From the NCBI RefSeq assembly GCF_025567265.1, contig NZ_JAOQJW010000012.1, positions 1-64,000 of the forward strand: 64,000 nt of DNA. The letters run 5' to 3'. A program made the translations under genes and the position numbers. The stretch is from Dorea_A amylophila. GTDB lineage: Bacteria; Bacillota; Clostridia; Lachnospirales; Lachnospiraceae. The notes beneath the pieces were generated by a model. It did not search any database. It saw nothing but the letters and a program-made list of their open reading frames with translations, and was not told the origin of the DNA. Positions 1 to 8,842 of the stretch are shown here, piece by piece (the stretch's first letter is position 1; every line of letters begins with the position of its first letter).

Positions 1-141
1 AAAGGACTTCAGCAGCTGATCAAGACCATTCTTACAGTAAAGAAAAGACTGAACCGGAAACTGGCGATTGAGGGCATTCTCCTGACCATGGTAGATTTCA
101 GAACCAATTACGCAAGGGATATGATATGCCAGGACTGGTAA
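1..141 (+). pseudogene. ParA/Soj-type ATPase, 3'-truncated C-terminal fragment, cut by window edge
   Basis: Frame 1 reads from the window edge to a TAA at 139-141. The peptide contains GLQQLIKTILTVKKRLNR and GILLTMVDFRTNYARD, which is the ParA/Soj stretch that follows the Walker B region in chromosome- and plasmid-partition ATPases. In the family this stretch continues for roughly 60-70 residues (SALIREAYG...). Here, directly after NYARD, the reading frame changes to MICQDW and stops. The gene is therefore broken at about position 120, just upstream of the ribosome binding site of the next gene. The ATP-binding half lies outside the window. A deletion or recombination junction in a decayed mobile element is inferred; a natural short ParA is less likely. 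Confidence 0.7.
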
Positions 142-155
142 GATAGGAGGTGCAC

Positions 156-452
156 ATGTTTATTTTAAAACTTGCTGGAAAGATATTATTACTGCCGGTA
201 TGGCTGATCCTTTTTGTGATCGGCCTGGCAGTAAAAATGACAGTACAGACTTATGCGGTTGTCAGAGGGATCCTTGGATTTATATTCACTTTATTGATTA
301 TAGCGACTGCATACTGTTATCATGACTGGGTACAGGTTGCATTTCTATTTTCGCTGAGTGTAATTCTGTATCTGATCCTGTTTGCAGGAGTGTTTGTAGA
401 TACTGTACTGGACATGACAAGAGAACGTATTATTGATTTTATTATATCGTGA
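156..452 (+). CDS. small hydrophobic membrane protein, unknown function
   Basis: A 98-residue protein with about three predicted membrane segments (residues about 4-25, 33-54 and 60-82) and a short charged tail ending MTRERIIDFIIS. TAGGAGG at 144-150 lies 5 bases before the ATG at 156. An in-frame GTG at 150 overlaps that site and is less likely. It begins 14 bases after the broken ParA stop, and the next gene follows within about 10 bases, so the two small genes probably form one transcript. I do not recognise the family. Position beside a ParA remnant suggests a leftover of an integrative element, which is inference only. Confidence 0.6.
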   Translation: MFILKLAGKILLLPVWLILFVIGLAVKMTVQTYAVVRGILGFIFTLLIIATAYCYHDWVQVAFLFSLSVILYLILFAGVFVDTVLDMTRERIIDFIIS

Positions 453-459
453 GGAGAAT

Positions 460-864
460 ATGAAAATGAGCGAAAACAATGATTATATTCAGTTACCACC
501 ACTAAAAAAAGACACACCGTCCGATGTGGTAGCATTTATCTGGGAGTACATGAAAGTACCGGAGAACTCAAGAGAAAAAGTTAAGAATCTGCTTAAAGAT
601 GCAAATGAAAATGGCGTAAAATTAAGTCATCAGGCACCAACACTGTATGATGTTGTTCCAAAAGAAGAAATTGCTGAATTTGAAGAGCTTATGCGCAAAA
701 CCATAGCTGACATTGTATCAGAAGCCAGTAGCGTTGCCTGTTGGGTGTATGTGCAGAAATATGTGAAGCACAAAACCCTAAACGAAATGCTGCAAGAATT
801 GCCAGACGTAGGTCAATTCATCCTAGCTATGGATACCTGGTTTGAAAAACTGATGGAGAAATAA
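460..864 (+). CDS. hypothetical soluble protein, 134 residues
   Basis: An acidic, mostly helical protein (MKMSENNDYIQLPP...) with no signal peptide or membrane segment and no motif that I recognise. GAGGAG at 451-456 precedes two possible starts, ATG 460 (spacing 3) and ATG 466 (spacing 9); either is possible. It follows the small membrane protein by 7 bases, suggesting co-transcription. The product could be a host-takeover or accessory protein of a degraded mobile element, but no evidence in the sequence supports a function. Confidence 0.55.
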   Translation: MKMSENNDYIQLPPLKKDTPSDVVAFIWEYMKVPENSREKVKNLLKDANENGVKLSHQAPTLYDVVPKEEIAEFEELMRKTIADIVSEASSVACWVYVQKYVKHKTLNEMLQELPDVGQFILAMDTWFEKLMEK

Positions 865-910
865 TCTAGGAAAATAGTTTAAAGTTTACATGTTATGATC
901 ATGTATGAAG

Positions 911-941
911 TTGGAACAAAATAAAAGAATTGTGCTATAAT
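911..941 (+). promoter_or_regulatory. promoter of the bsh operon (extended -10)
   Basis: TGCTATAAT at 933-941 is a perfect extended -10 element. TTGGAA at 911-916 may act as a weak -35, although the 19-base spacing is long. It lies about 58 bases upstream of the bsh start and just downstream of a small inverted repeat (ACATG...CATGT, about 890-905). Confidence 0.6.
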
Positions 942-998
942 ATTGTTCAAGAAAAAGCTCATTGACATATTTCAATCTATTTAGGAGGATAAACGATC

Positions 999-1976
999 AT
1001 GTGTACAGCAGCAACTTATAAAACAAAAGATTTTTACTTTGGACGAACCCTCGATTATGAATTCTCTTATGGTGATCAGATAGTAATTACACCACGTAAT
1101 TATGCGTTTAATTTTCGCCATGTTGGCGATATGAAAAATCATTATGCAATTATTGGAATGGCTCATGTTGCTGAGGATTATCCTTTGTATTATGATGCTA
1201 TGAATGAAAAAGGAGTGGCAATGGCAGGACTGAATTTTGTCGGAAATGCTGTTTATGCCGCGATTAAGCCAGATGTGGAAAATATTGCACAGTTTGAATT
1301 TATTCCGTGGATTTTAAGTCAGTGTTCTTCTTTAGTTGAAGTTCGCGAGCTTCTTGAACGAATTAATATTGTTAATACTCCTTTCAGCGAGCAATTACCA
1401 TTAGCACAATTACACTGGATCATTTCTGATGAGAATGAGTCAATTACGGTAGAATCTATGTCAGATGGTTTGCATATTTATGACAATCCAGTAGGAGTGC
1501 TTACGAATAATCCTCCATTTCCACAGCAGATGTTTCAACTAAATAATTATATGTATTTATCTCCTAAACAGCCCAGAAATACTTTCTGCGAAAATTTGGC
1601 TCTTGATGCATATAGTAGAGGTATGGGAGGATTAGGTCTTCCGGGAGATCTCTCATCTTCCTCACGCTTTGTACGTGTAGCTTTTACAAAGGTAAATGCA
1701 ATTTCAGGTGAATCAGAGGAAGAAAGCGTTAGCCAATTCTTCCACATTCTCGGATCTGTGGATCAGCAACGAGGATGTTGCGAAGTAGCGGATGGAAAAT
1801 ATGAAATCACATTGTATACGTCGTGTTGTAATGTTACAAAAGGTATTTATTATTACAATACTTATGAAAACCATCAGATCAGTGCAGTAGATATGCATGT
1901 AGAAAATCTGGATAGTGATAAAATGATTTGTTATCCAGTAATTCAAGGAGAACGAATCAACTATCAAAATAAATAA
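999..1976 (+). CDS. bsh: bile salt hydrolase (choloylglycine hydrolase family)
   Basis: Predicted to cleave the amide bond of glycine- or taurine-conjugated bile salts in the cytoplasm. The 325-residue length fits the family (about 315-340). The N-terminal nucleophile Cys2 (MCTAATYKTKDFYFGR) would be exposed by removal of Met1, as in Ntn hydrolases. Other family active-site residues are visible: Arg16 and Asp19 (GRTLDY), Asn79 (AGLNF), Asn170/171 (GVLTNNPPFP) and Arg223 (SSSSRFVR). AGGAGG at 983-988 lies 10 bases before ATG 999. Penicillin V acylases share this fold, but the TNNPPFP loop and the length favour bile salt hydrolase. It is followed at 38 bases by an alarmone synthetase and then cardiolipin synthase, a context suggesting bile or membrane stress. 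Confidence 0.88.
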   Translation: MCTAATYKTKDFYFGRTLDYEFSYGDQIVITPRNYAFNFRHVGDMKNHYAIIGMAHVAEDYPLYYDAMNEKGVAMAGLNFVGNAVYAAIKPDVENIAQFEFIPWILSQCSSLVEVRELLERINIVNTPFSEQLPLAQLHWIISDENESITVESMSDGLHIYDNPVGVLTNNPPFPQQMFQLNNYMYLSPKQPRNTFCENLALDAYSRGMGGLGLPGDLSSSSRFVRVAFTKVNAISGESEEESVSQFFHILGSVDQQRGCCEVADGKYEITLYTSCCNVTKGIYYYNTYENHQISAVDMHVENLDSDKMICYPVIQGERINYQNK

Positions 1977-2014
1977 TGTTTTGAAATCAGGGATGAGGTA
2001 GAAAGGAAAGTTCC

Positions 2015-2695
2015 ATGACAAAAGATGAAGTAAAAAAACTCAGGATGAACAGTCCGGAATCACTACAGTTTTTAAATAATGCTACAAAATTTTATAATTT
2101 AATGATGATGTATCGTTGTGCTATTCGGGAGATACAAACTAAACTTGAGGTTTTGGATGATGAATTTTCAGTTGAGAACAATCGAAATCCTATTTCTTTT
2201 ATAAAAACAAGAATTAAGCAGCCCAATAGTATTTACGATAAACTGCAGAAGATGGGATATGAATTTACAACAGAAAATATACAGACATATCTCAATGATG
2301 TAGCAGGCGTTCGAATAGTTTGTGCGTTTATTGACGATATTTATATGATATCAGATTTGATTACCCAACAGGATGATATTAAAGTTATTGAAATAAAAGA
2401 TTATATAAAAAATCCAAAATCGAATGGTTATCGAAGCTATCATATGATTGTTGAAATACCAGTATTTTTTGCTAAGGGTAAAACACCTATGCGTGTAGAA
2501 TTACAGATTCGAACCAATGGTATGGATTTCTGGGCAACATTGGAACATCAACTTCGCTATAAAAAAGGAATTGAAGAAATGCCTGGCTATGATGAGATAA
2601 GTGAAGAATTACTTCATTCTGCAAGAGCTATCATTGAAGCAGATAATGAAATGCAGAGAATAAAAGACAAAATTGGTATGTTCCACGAAATTTAG
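2015..2695 (+). CDS. small alarmone synthetase (GTP pyrophosphokinase, RelQ/YjbM type)
   Basis: A 226-residue RelA/SpoT-like synthetase without HD hydrolase, TGS or ACT domains, so a stand-alone producer of (p)ppGpp from GTP/GDP and ATP. Visible synthetase motifs are SIYDKLQKMGYE, the DVAGVRIVCAF strand with the conserved R, KDYIKNPKSNGYRSYH (substrate loop) and VELQIRTNGMDFWA with the catalytic-type E and Q. It starts at ATG 2015 behind GAAAGGAA and follows bsh closely, probably in the same transcript. Such enzymes are normally controlled by transcription, so placement behind bsh and before cls suggests alarmone production in a membrane or bile stress response (inference). Confidence 0.88.
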   Translation: MTKDEVKKLRMNSPESLQFLNNATKFYNLMMMYRCAIREIQTKLEVLDDEFSVENNRNPISFIKTRIKQPNSIYDKLQKMGYEFTTENIQTYLNDVAGVRIVCAFIDDIYMISDLITQQDDIKVIEIKDYIKNPKSNGYRSYHMIVEIPVFFAKGKTPMRVELQIRTNGMDFWATLEHQLRYKKGIEEMPGYDEISEELLHSARAIIEADNEMQRIKDKIGMFHEI

Positions 2696-2730
2696 GAAGA
2701 AAACTGAGCAAGTAGGAAGGTGGAATATAT

Positions 2731-4290
2731 ATGAAACAAGATACTTTAGAGGGCAAAGCAAAAACAAAAAATGGGGTAAAACGGCTGTGTTTTTCCATAA
2801 TCTGCATTCTTCTGGAAGTGATTTTTATTATTACTATCGTAACACGCTTGAATGAATATGCAGAAATCATAAATTTATTTACAAGGATTTTGAGTGGGAT
2901 CTTGGTTTTGGGATTGTACGCATCAAATAAGACATCCTCTATGAAAATGCCTTGGGTCATCTTAATTCTAATTTTCCCAATTATGGGTGTAGGCCTGTAT
3001 TTGTTGATTGGTTTGAATGGTGGCACACATAAAATGCGTGAGCGATATGCAGAAATTGATAGCAAATTGTTACCAATGCTTCCGGACAGTCAGGAGTGTT
3101 TGAGCAAAATAAAAGAAAAAATTCCGAAAGCAGGAAATATAGCAAGTTACATACAAAGAAATTCGCAGTATCCAATCTATCAGAATACGGATATTGTGTA
3201 TTTTGATGAAGCAGTGAAAGGATTAGAGGCACAGCTTAAGGATTTGGAGAAAGCACAGAAGTTTATCTTTATGGAATATCATGCGATAGAAGACGCTGAA
3301 GCATGGCATAAGATTCAAGATGTTCTGGAAGAGCGAGTAAAAGCAGGTGTGGAAGTTAGAGTATTCTACGATGATATGGGTTCTATAGGCTTTATTAACA
3401 CAGATTTTGTGAAAAAGATGGAAGCAATAGGAATTCATTGCCGTGTATTCAATCCGTTTATGCCAGGTTTAAATCTGTTTTTGAACAATCGTGATCATAG
3501 AAAAATAACAGTTATTGATGGAAAAGTCGGATTTACAGGTGGATATAATCTAGCAAACGAATATTTTAATTACACACACCCGTATGGACAGTGGAAAGAT
3601 ACAGGTATTCGTTTAGAAGGAGATGCTGTTCAGTCGCTTACGGTGACATTTTTGGAAATGTGGAATGCAGTAAGTGATAAGGATGCTAATGATTCTGATT
3701 TTAGTAAATACCTTTTCCACTATGATTATGCGGCACAGCAAACTGGGTTTGTTCAACCTTATGCAGACAGCCCTATGGATAATGAGCAAGTAGGAGAAGA
3801 AGTTTATATCAGTATGATAAATAAAGCTGAAAAATATTGTTGGTTTATGACTCCATATCTAATCATAACAGATGAAATGACGCATGCGTTATGTCTGGCT
3901 GCTAAGCGAGGGGTAGACGTAAGAATTATCACACCTGGTATCCCTGATAAAAAATTCATTTATAATATAACTCGTTCTTTTTATCATGGATTAGTTAAAC
4001 ATGGTGTTCGTGTTTATGAGTGGACTCCTGGTTTCTGTCATGCAAAAATGAGTGTGGCAGATGACTGTATGGCAACTTGTGGAACAATTAATCTGGATTA
4101 TCGAAGTTTATATCACCATTTTGAAAACGGCTGTTTTATGGCAGATTGTCAGGCAGTTGTGGAAATAAAAAATGATCTGATAAGAACGATGGGAGAATGT
4201 CGTGATGTGACAGACCAATATCAAACCGGACGAAGTGCATATTTGCGACTGGGACAATTATTTATGAGATTATTTGCTGGATTGCTATAA
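2731..4290 (+). CDS. cls: cardiolipin synthase, two-HKD phospholipase D type
   Basis: Joins two phosphatidylglycerol molecules into cardiolipin and glycerol at the membrane. The 519 residues have N-terminal membrane segments at about 17-38, 52-64 and 73-94, followed by two PLD domains. The catalytic HKD motifs are intact: H256-K258-D263 (DHRKITVIDG, followed by GGYN) and H437-K439-D444 (CHAKMSVADD, followed by GTINLDYRS). Length and layout match bacterial ClsA-type enzymes. AGGAAGG precedes the ATG at 2731. It is the third gene after bsh and the alarmone synthetase and is followed by a strong terminator. A second PLD-family gene starts about 290 bases downstream. Confidence 0.92.
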   Translation: MKQDTLEGKAKTKNGVKRLCFSIICILLEVIFIITIVTRLNEYAEIINLFTRILSGILVLGLYASNKTSSMKMPWVILILIFPIMGVGLYLLIGLNGGTHKMRERYAEIDSKLLPMLPDSQECLSKIKEKIPKAGNIASYIQRNSQYPIYQNTDIVYFDEAVKGLEAQLKDLEKAQKFIFMEYHAIEDAEAWHKIQDVLEERVKAGVEVRVFYDDMGSIGFINTDFVKKMEAIGIHCRVFNPFMPGLNLFLNNRDHRKITVIDGKVGFTGGYNLANEYFNYTHPYGQWKDTGIRLEGDAVQSLTVTFLEMWNAVSDKDANDSDFSKYLFHYDYAAQQTGFVQPYADSPMDNEQVGEEVYISMINKAEKYCWFMTPYLIITDEMTHALCLAAKRGVDVRIITPGIPDKKFIYNITRSFYHGLVKHGVRVYEWTPGFCHAKMSVADDCMATCGTINLDYRSLYHHFENGCFMADCQAVVEIKNDLIRTMGECRDVTDQYQTGRSAYLRLGQLFMRLFAGLL

Positions 4291-4303
4291 GAATCTGATG
4301 AAA

Positions 4304-4359
4304 CGACCTTTCAAAAAACAGTTGATTTAGAAGTTAACTGTTTTTGAAAGGCCGTTTTT
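4304..4359 (+). terminator. terminator after cls
   Basis: Long inverted repeat: CGACCTTTCAAAAAACAGTT (4304-4323) pairs with AACTGTTTTTGAAAGGCCG (4335-4353, one bulge or mismatch), followed by TTTTTG. It ends the bsh-alarmone-cls transcript. Confidence 0.85.
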
Positions 4360-4450
4360 GCTATATCTAACAGTCTGTTGTACAAAGAAGATTTTGCATG
4401 GATAGTGATTAATACAACGGAGTAAGAAAAGCTCCTTCATATATTAGAAT

Positions 4451-4495
4451 AAAAATATGACTGTTTCTTTAAAAAGAAGCCGGTCATATTTTTTT
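4451..4495 (+). terminator. second hairpin with T-tract between cls and the PLD operon
   Basis: AAAAATATGAC (4451-4461) pairs with GTCATATTTTT (4483-4493), with an inner TTTCTT/AAGAA pairing, and is followed by a T run. It could act in either direction, isolating the downstream operon from read-through. Confidence 0.7.
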
Positions 4496-4512
4496 ATGAA
4501 AAATAAATTTTG

Positions 4513-4549
4513 TTGAGGTTAAATTGAGATTGACTTTGTATTGTATAAG
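4513..4549 (+). promoter_or_regulatory. promoter region with 11-base-spaced TTGAG repeats, PLD/two-component operon
   Basis: TTGAGG at 4513 and TTGAGA at 4524 are spaced 11 bases apart, the period typical of OmpR-family response-regulator boxes. A TATAAG at 4544-4549 could be the -10. The operon encodes such a regulator, so autoregulation is plausible. There is no good -35 at standard spacing, which fits an activator-dependent promoter. This is inference from pattern only. Confidence 0.35.
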
Positions 4550-4580
4550 TATGAAATAAAAAGGAAGCAGGTGATGTACA

Positions 4581-6014
4581 ATGAAAAAGCATAAAATATG
4601 TAAAATCCTTCTTGTTATACTGGCAATTTTTTTATGTGTGGCTTTTTATGAATTGCTCGGAATCTGCGTTGCATATAAAAAGCAGCCGGAAGTGTCCAAT
4701 ACAACCAAAAAAGAAACAAAAAATGGGTCATGGAACGAATGCAGTGAAAATACAGAACGGGCAGTAATCATAGAAAAGAATCCAGAAGCGCTTTTACAAA
4801 GAGTGCGTTTGATCAAGAATGCAAAAAAGGAAATTATTCTTTCTACTTTTGCATTTCAATCCGATGAAAGTGGAAAATTGATTTTAGGAGCACTGCATGA
4901 TGCGGCAGACAGAGGTGTACATATTCGTCTGTTAGTAGATGGAATGGAGAGCTGGATTGATATGGAAGGAAATCCGTATTTCTATGGATTATCTTCCCAT
5001 GAGAATGTTGAAATTAAACTGTATAATAAGGCCAATCCGTTGAAACCGTGGAAAATGATGGGTAGAATGCATGATAAATATTTGATTGCAGATGGAAAGA
5101 GATATATTCTTGGGGGAAGAAATACATATAATTATTTCCTGGGTGATTTTCCGGGACATAAGAACTATGACAGAGACGTGTTAGTGGTTTGCGATGAACC
5201 TGAGAAAGAAAATTCAGTTAACCAGTTGTCAGAGTATTTTGAAACCATATGGAATCAGGAAGACAGTGGTTATTTTCATAACAATAAAAAACTGGCAAAT
5301 AGAAAATCTGTAAAGAACGCAGTTTTAGAGCTGCAGAACAGCTATCAGAAATATTTTGAAGAGAATAAGGAAAGAATCTGCGAGACCGATTATACGGACG
5401 AAACTTTTGAGACAGAAAAGATTGCATTAGTGTCAAATCCTATTCACACAGGTTCCAAAGAACCAGTAGTGTGGTATCAGTTGGGAGAATTGATGAAAAA
5501 TGCAAAAAATCGTGTGAAGATCCACACGCCATATATTATCTGTAATGATATGATGTATAATACATGGGAGGAGATTGCAGAGAACGTTTCAGATTTTTCT
5601 ATCATGACAAATTCAGTTGCGAATAATGGGAACCCATTTGGGTCTGCCGATTATGCGAAAAACAGAAATAGAATCTTAAGTACAGGAATTAATATCTGGG
5701 AATATGAAGGCGGTTATTCATACCACGGAAAAAGTATTCTGATTGACGATGATCTGTCTGTAATCGGTTCCTTTAATATGGACATGAGAAGTGCATATCT
5801 GGATACGGAACTGATGCTTGTAATACGCAGTAAAGATATTAATAAACAGCTGGAAGAGGGCATGATGGAATATGAAAGAGTGTCCCGCCAGGTATTGGAA
5901 GATGGAACCTATCGTGATCCATATCATGTAGAGCCAATCGAATTAACAAAGAAACGTCAGAGAAAAATATTTTTGGTACAGCATCTGCTTGGATGGGCAA
6001 GGTATCTGTTTTAA
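4581..6014 (+). CDS. membrane-anchored phospholipase D-like protein (cardiolipin synthase-like)
   Basis: A 477-residue protein with one N-terminal membrane anchor (about residues 7-32) and two intact HKD motifs: H164-K166-D171 (MHDKYLIADG, followed by GGRN) and H382-K384-D389 (YHGKSILIDD, followed by GSFNMDMRS). This arrangement is that of PLD-superfamily phosphatidyltransferases. It lacks the two- to three-segment N-terminus of the upstream Cls, so it may be a second cardiolipin synthase, a phospholipase or a transphosphatidylase acting at the outer membrane face. It starts at ATG 4581 behind AAAGGAAGCAGG and heads an operon with a two-component system, a FUSC protein and PgsA, all pointing to membrane lipid remodelling. 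Confidence 0.82.
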   Translation: MKKHKICKILLVILAIFLCVAFYELLGICVAYKKQPEVSNTTKKETKNGSWNECSENTERAVIIEKNPEALLQRVRLIKNAKKEIILSTFAFQSDESGKLILGALHDAADRGVHIRLLVDGMESWIDMEGNPYFYGLSSHENVEIKLYNKANPLKPWKMMGRMHDKYLIADGKRYILGGRNTYNYFLGDFPGHKNYDRDVLVVCDEPEKENSVNQLSEYFETIWNQEDSGYFHNNKKLANRKSVKNAVLELQNSYQKYFEENKERICETDYTDETFETEKIALVSNPIHTGSKEPVVWYQLGELMKNAKNRVKIHTPYIICNDMMYNTWEEIAENVSDFSIMTNSVANNGNPFGSADYAKNRNRILSTGINIWEYEGGYSYHGKSILIDDDLSVIGSFNMDMRSAYLDTELMLVIRSKDINKQLEEGMMEYERVSRQVLEDGTYRDPYHVEPIELTKKRQRKIFLVQHLLGWARYLF

Positions 6015-6031
6015 TAAGGAGGAAGGAAAAC

Positions 6032-6703
6032 GTGTTTCAAATATTGATTGTAGAAGATGATAAAGAATTAAGCCAGCTATTCCAAAAAGTGCTTGAGAAG
6101 AATGGATATCAAGTCAAAAGTGCATCGGATGGAGCACAGGCATTAGAAGTATTGGATAAGGAATATATTGATCTGATCATTTCTGATATTATGATGCCGG
6201 TTATGGATGGCTATGAACTGGTGTCAGAACTTCGCTCAGCAGGATATCAGATACCAGTGCTTATGATCACTGCGAAAGGTTCCTTTGATGATATGCGCCA
6301 GGGATTTCTTTCGGGAAGTGACGATTATATGGTAAAACCGGTAAATGTGAATGAAATGGTTTTAAGAGTCGGAGCACTGCTTCGCCGTGCACAGATACTG
6401 AATGAACACAAAATTGTGATCGGTTCAACAGAGTTTGATTATGATGCAATGACGGTTACAACTGATAAGGAAAGTCTTGTTTTGCCTAAAAAAGAATTCC
6501 TGCTTTTATATAAGCTTGCAACTTCGCCAGGCAGAACATTTACAAAACAACAGTTGATGGATGAAGTATGGGGATACGAGACGGAGGCAGACCCACATAC
6601 GATAGAGGTACATATAGGAAGAATCAGAGAGCGTTTTAAAGATAACCCGGATTTTGAAATTGTAACAATGCGTGGAATTGGATACAAGGTGGTGAAAAAA
6701 TAA
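6032..6703 (+). CDS. response regulator, OmpR/PhoB family
   Basis: A 223-residue DNA-binding regulator. The receiver domain shows the acidic pair in LIVEDDKE, phospho-acceptor Asp52 (LIISDIMMPVMDG) and Lys102 (DDYMVKPV). The C-terminal winged helix carries the OmpR-type PGRTFTKQQLMDEVWG and DPHTIEVHIGRIRE. The start is set at GTG 6032 because AAGGAGGA lies at 6016-6023; a longer in-frame ATG at 5993 lies inside the upstream gene and has no ribosome site. It is 17 bases after the PLD gene and overlaps the kinase start by one base (TAATG), so the pair is translationally coupled. It likely controls its own operon. Confidence 0.93.
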   Translation: MFQILIVEDDKELSQLFQKVLEKNGYQVKSASDGAQALEVLDKEYIDLIISDIMMPVMDGYELVSELRSAGYQIPVLMITAKGSFDDMRQGFLSGSDDYMVKPVNVNEMVLRVGALLRRAQILNEHKIVIGSTEFDYDAMTVTTDKESLVLPKKEFLLLYKLATSPGRTFTKQQLMDEVWGYETEADPHTIEVHIGRIRERFKDNPDFEIVTMRGIGYKVVKK

Positions 6704-7746
6704 TGGAACAAAAGAAAGAAAAAGGATTGCGGATCCGATCCTGTCTGACTGGTGCAATCTGGCTGGCACTTGTATTTTCAACAGTTATATCTGCTTTATT
6801 ATTTGCTTTTTTGAATCATTTTTTTAATCTGCCGGGCAGCATACCTGTGCTTGGCTGGCTTTTGATTTTCAATACATTGATTGCAGGGCTGATCACTTCC
6901 TTTATTAATGCAAAGTTACTGGAACCAATTACTAGGCTTAGTAAAGCAATGAAGGAAGTTTCTCGGGGAGATTTTGAACAGCATTTGGAAACGAACAGCC
7001 GTATAGCAGAAGTTGGAGAATCTTATCAAAGTTTTAACGTTATGACAAAAGAACTTCGTGCAACAGAGGTGCTGCAGATGGATTTTGTATCTAATGTTTC
7101 TCATGAGTTTAAGACCCCGATTAATGCCATTGAAGGATATACAATGCTGCTTCAGGGAGAAGAACTGTCTCCGGATCAAGAGGAATATGTAGAAAAAATC
7201 TTATTTAACACCCAAAGACTTTCCGGATTGGTTGGTAATATTTTGCTGTTATCCAAGTTAGAGAATCAGAATATACCAATGAAAAAAACAGAATATCGTC
7301 TGGATGAACAGATCCGCCAGGCATTTCTTTCATTGGAAACAAAATGGACAGAAAAAGAAATTGGTTTTCAGGTAGAATTGGAGGAAGTTAAATATACTGG
7401 GAATGAAGGACTTTTTATGCATATCTGGATAAATCTTTTGGATAATGCGATTAAGTTCAGCCCTTCAAAGGGGACAATTACGATGTTTCTGAAACAAGAA
7501 CAGGATTCTGTTAAGTTCATTCTGGAAGATGAAGGACCAGGAATAGAGGATGATGTAAAATCCAGAATATTTGACAAGTTCTATCAGGTAGATGGATCTC
7601 ATAAAGCAGAAGGAAATGGCCTAGGTCTTGCACTTGTAAAACGGATTGTAGATAGTGCCGGAGGAACAATCAAAGCAGAAAACCGTGAATATGGTGGATG
7701 CAGATTTGTTGTAGAGCTTCCAATACAGAAAGATGAGGCCATATAA
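6703..7746 (+). CDS. sensor histidine kinase partner of the upstream regulator
   Basis: A 347-residue membrane kinase. Two membrane segments (about 16-41 and 47-69) are separated by only about five residues, so there is almost no extracellular sensor; this layout is typical of intramembrane-sensing kinases of the cell-envelope stress type. A HAMP-like linker is followed by HisKA with His134 (FVSNVSHEFKTPINAI) and an HATPase domain with N box (NLLDNAIKFSP), G1 (EDEGPGIED) and G2 (GNGLGLALVK). It overlaps the regulator gene by one base. The context (PLD, FUSC, PgsA) suggests it senses membrane perturbation. Confidence 0.93.
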   Translation: MEQKKEKGLRIRSCLTGAIWLALVFSTVISALLFAFLNHFFNLPGSIPVLGWLLIFNTLIAGLITSFINAKLLEPITRLSKAMKEVSRGDFEQHLETNSRIAEVGESYQSFNVMTKELRATEVLQMDFVSNVSHEFKTPINAIEGYTMLLQGEELSPDQEEYVEKILFNTQRLSGLVGNILLLSKLENQNIPMKKTEYRLDEQIRQAFLSLETKWTEKEIGFQVELEEVKYTGNEGLFMHIWINLLDNAIKFSPSKGTITMFLKQEQDSVKFILEDEGPGIEDDVKSRIFDKFYQVDGSHKAEGNGLGLALVKRIVDSAGGTIKAENREYGGCRFVVELPIQKDEAI

Positions 7747-7777
7747 GTTTAAGAAAAACAGATAGAGGAGGAATTAC

Positions 7778-8842
7778 ATGACATTTTATCAGGAATTGCA
7801 GTTAAATCAGGCAGGTTCTAAAAATCTGTTGAAAAAGAGTGAAACAGTGAAAGAAAAATCATATCATATACTGGTATATTTGGTAAAGATAGCTGTTACA
7901 ATGGCATTTTGTTTTTTATTTGTTACTATTTTCAGTATCTTATTTGGAAATGAGAATAGTATTGTGGGTGTAGTAGTTTTATTATGCCTTATGGTATTTC
8001 GGAATGCGGATCTGGGGATCCACACCGGACAATCTACGATGCTTTTGGCTTTGTTCTTTGTAATTATGACTGTATGTCCGCATTTAGCAAATCAGTTTTC
8101 ACCGGTATTGGGAATGCTGTTAAATATTGCGGCACTGGCTGTGTTGATTCTGTTCGGATGCCATAATCCATTCATGTTTAATCAATCTACATTGGTTCTT
8201 GGGTATCTGCTGCTATATGGTTATGATGTTACGGGAAAAAGCTATCAGATGCGATTAGTCGGAATGGCTTTAGGTGCAGCACTTACCTGCTTCGTATTTT
8301 ATCGAAATCATAAAAACAGAACTTATAAAAGAAATCTGAAAGATCTGATACAAGAATTTGATATCACTTCTTCCAGAACAAAATGGCAGATATGTCAGAT
8401 TTTATGCGTACCGATTGTCCTTTGCATTGCAGAACTTTGTAATATGCCACGTGCAATGTGGGCTGGTATTGCGGCCATGTCCGCGATTTTGCCATTTATG
8501 GAAGATATGCACTATAGAGTCCGTAAAAGGATTGTCGGAAATATTGCAGGTGTTATATGTTTTACAGTATTATATTTTCTGCTTCCTTCGTCAATCTATG
8601 CATATATAGGAATTCTTGGTGGAATCGGTGTAGGACTTTCAGCACAATATGGCTGGCAGGCAGTATTTAACACATTTGGTGCTTTAGCCATTGCTGCAGA
8701 GACTTATGGACTACAAGGAGCGGTTAGTCTTAGAGTGATTCAAAATGTTTTTGGTGTTGTGTTTGCATTAGCATTTTGTGTTATATTTTATTGGTTTATG
8801 TCAAAAAAAAAGGAAAGTGAGGCGACCGTACATGCAGAGTGA
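7778..8842 (+). CDS. FUSC-family integral membrane protein
   Basis: A 354-residue polytopic protein with two blocks of hydrophobic segments (about 35-165 and 200-340) separated by a basic cytoplasmic linker (HKNRTYKRNLKDLIQEF). This duplicated arrangement resembles the fusaric-acid-resistance/aromatic-acid-exporter (FUSC) superfamily. The second block contains RAMWAGIAAMSAILPF and RVRKRIVGNIAG, typical of FUSC repeats. GAGGAGG precedes ATG 7778. It lies between the kinase and pgsA and overlaps the latter by 11 bases. A role in exporting amphipathic toxic acids such as bile acids is a reasonable guess, but nothing in the sequence shows the substrate. Confidence 0.75.
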   Translation: MTFYQELQLNQAGSKNLLKKSETVKEKSYHILVYLVKIAVTMAFCFLFVTIFSILFGNENSIVGVVVLLCLMVFRNADLGIHTGQSTMLLALFFVIMTVCPHLANQFSPVLGMLLNIAALAVLILFGCHNPFMFNQSTLVLGYLLLYGYDVTGKSYQMRLVGMALGAALTCFVFYRNHKNRTYKRNLKDLIQEFDITSSRTKWQICQILCVPIVLCIAELCNMPRAMWAGIAAMSAILPFMEDMHYRVRKRIVGNIAGVICFTVLYFLLPSSIYAYIGILGGIGVGLSAQYGWQAVFNTFGALAIAAETYGLQGAVSLRVIQNVFGVVFALAFCVIFYWFMSKKKESEATVHAE

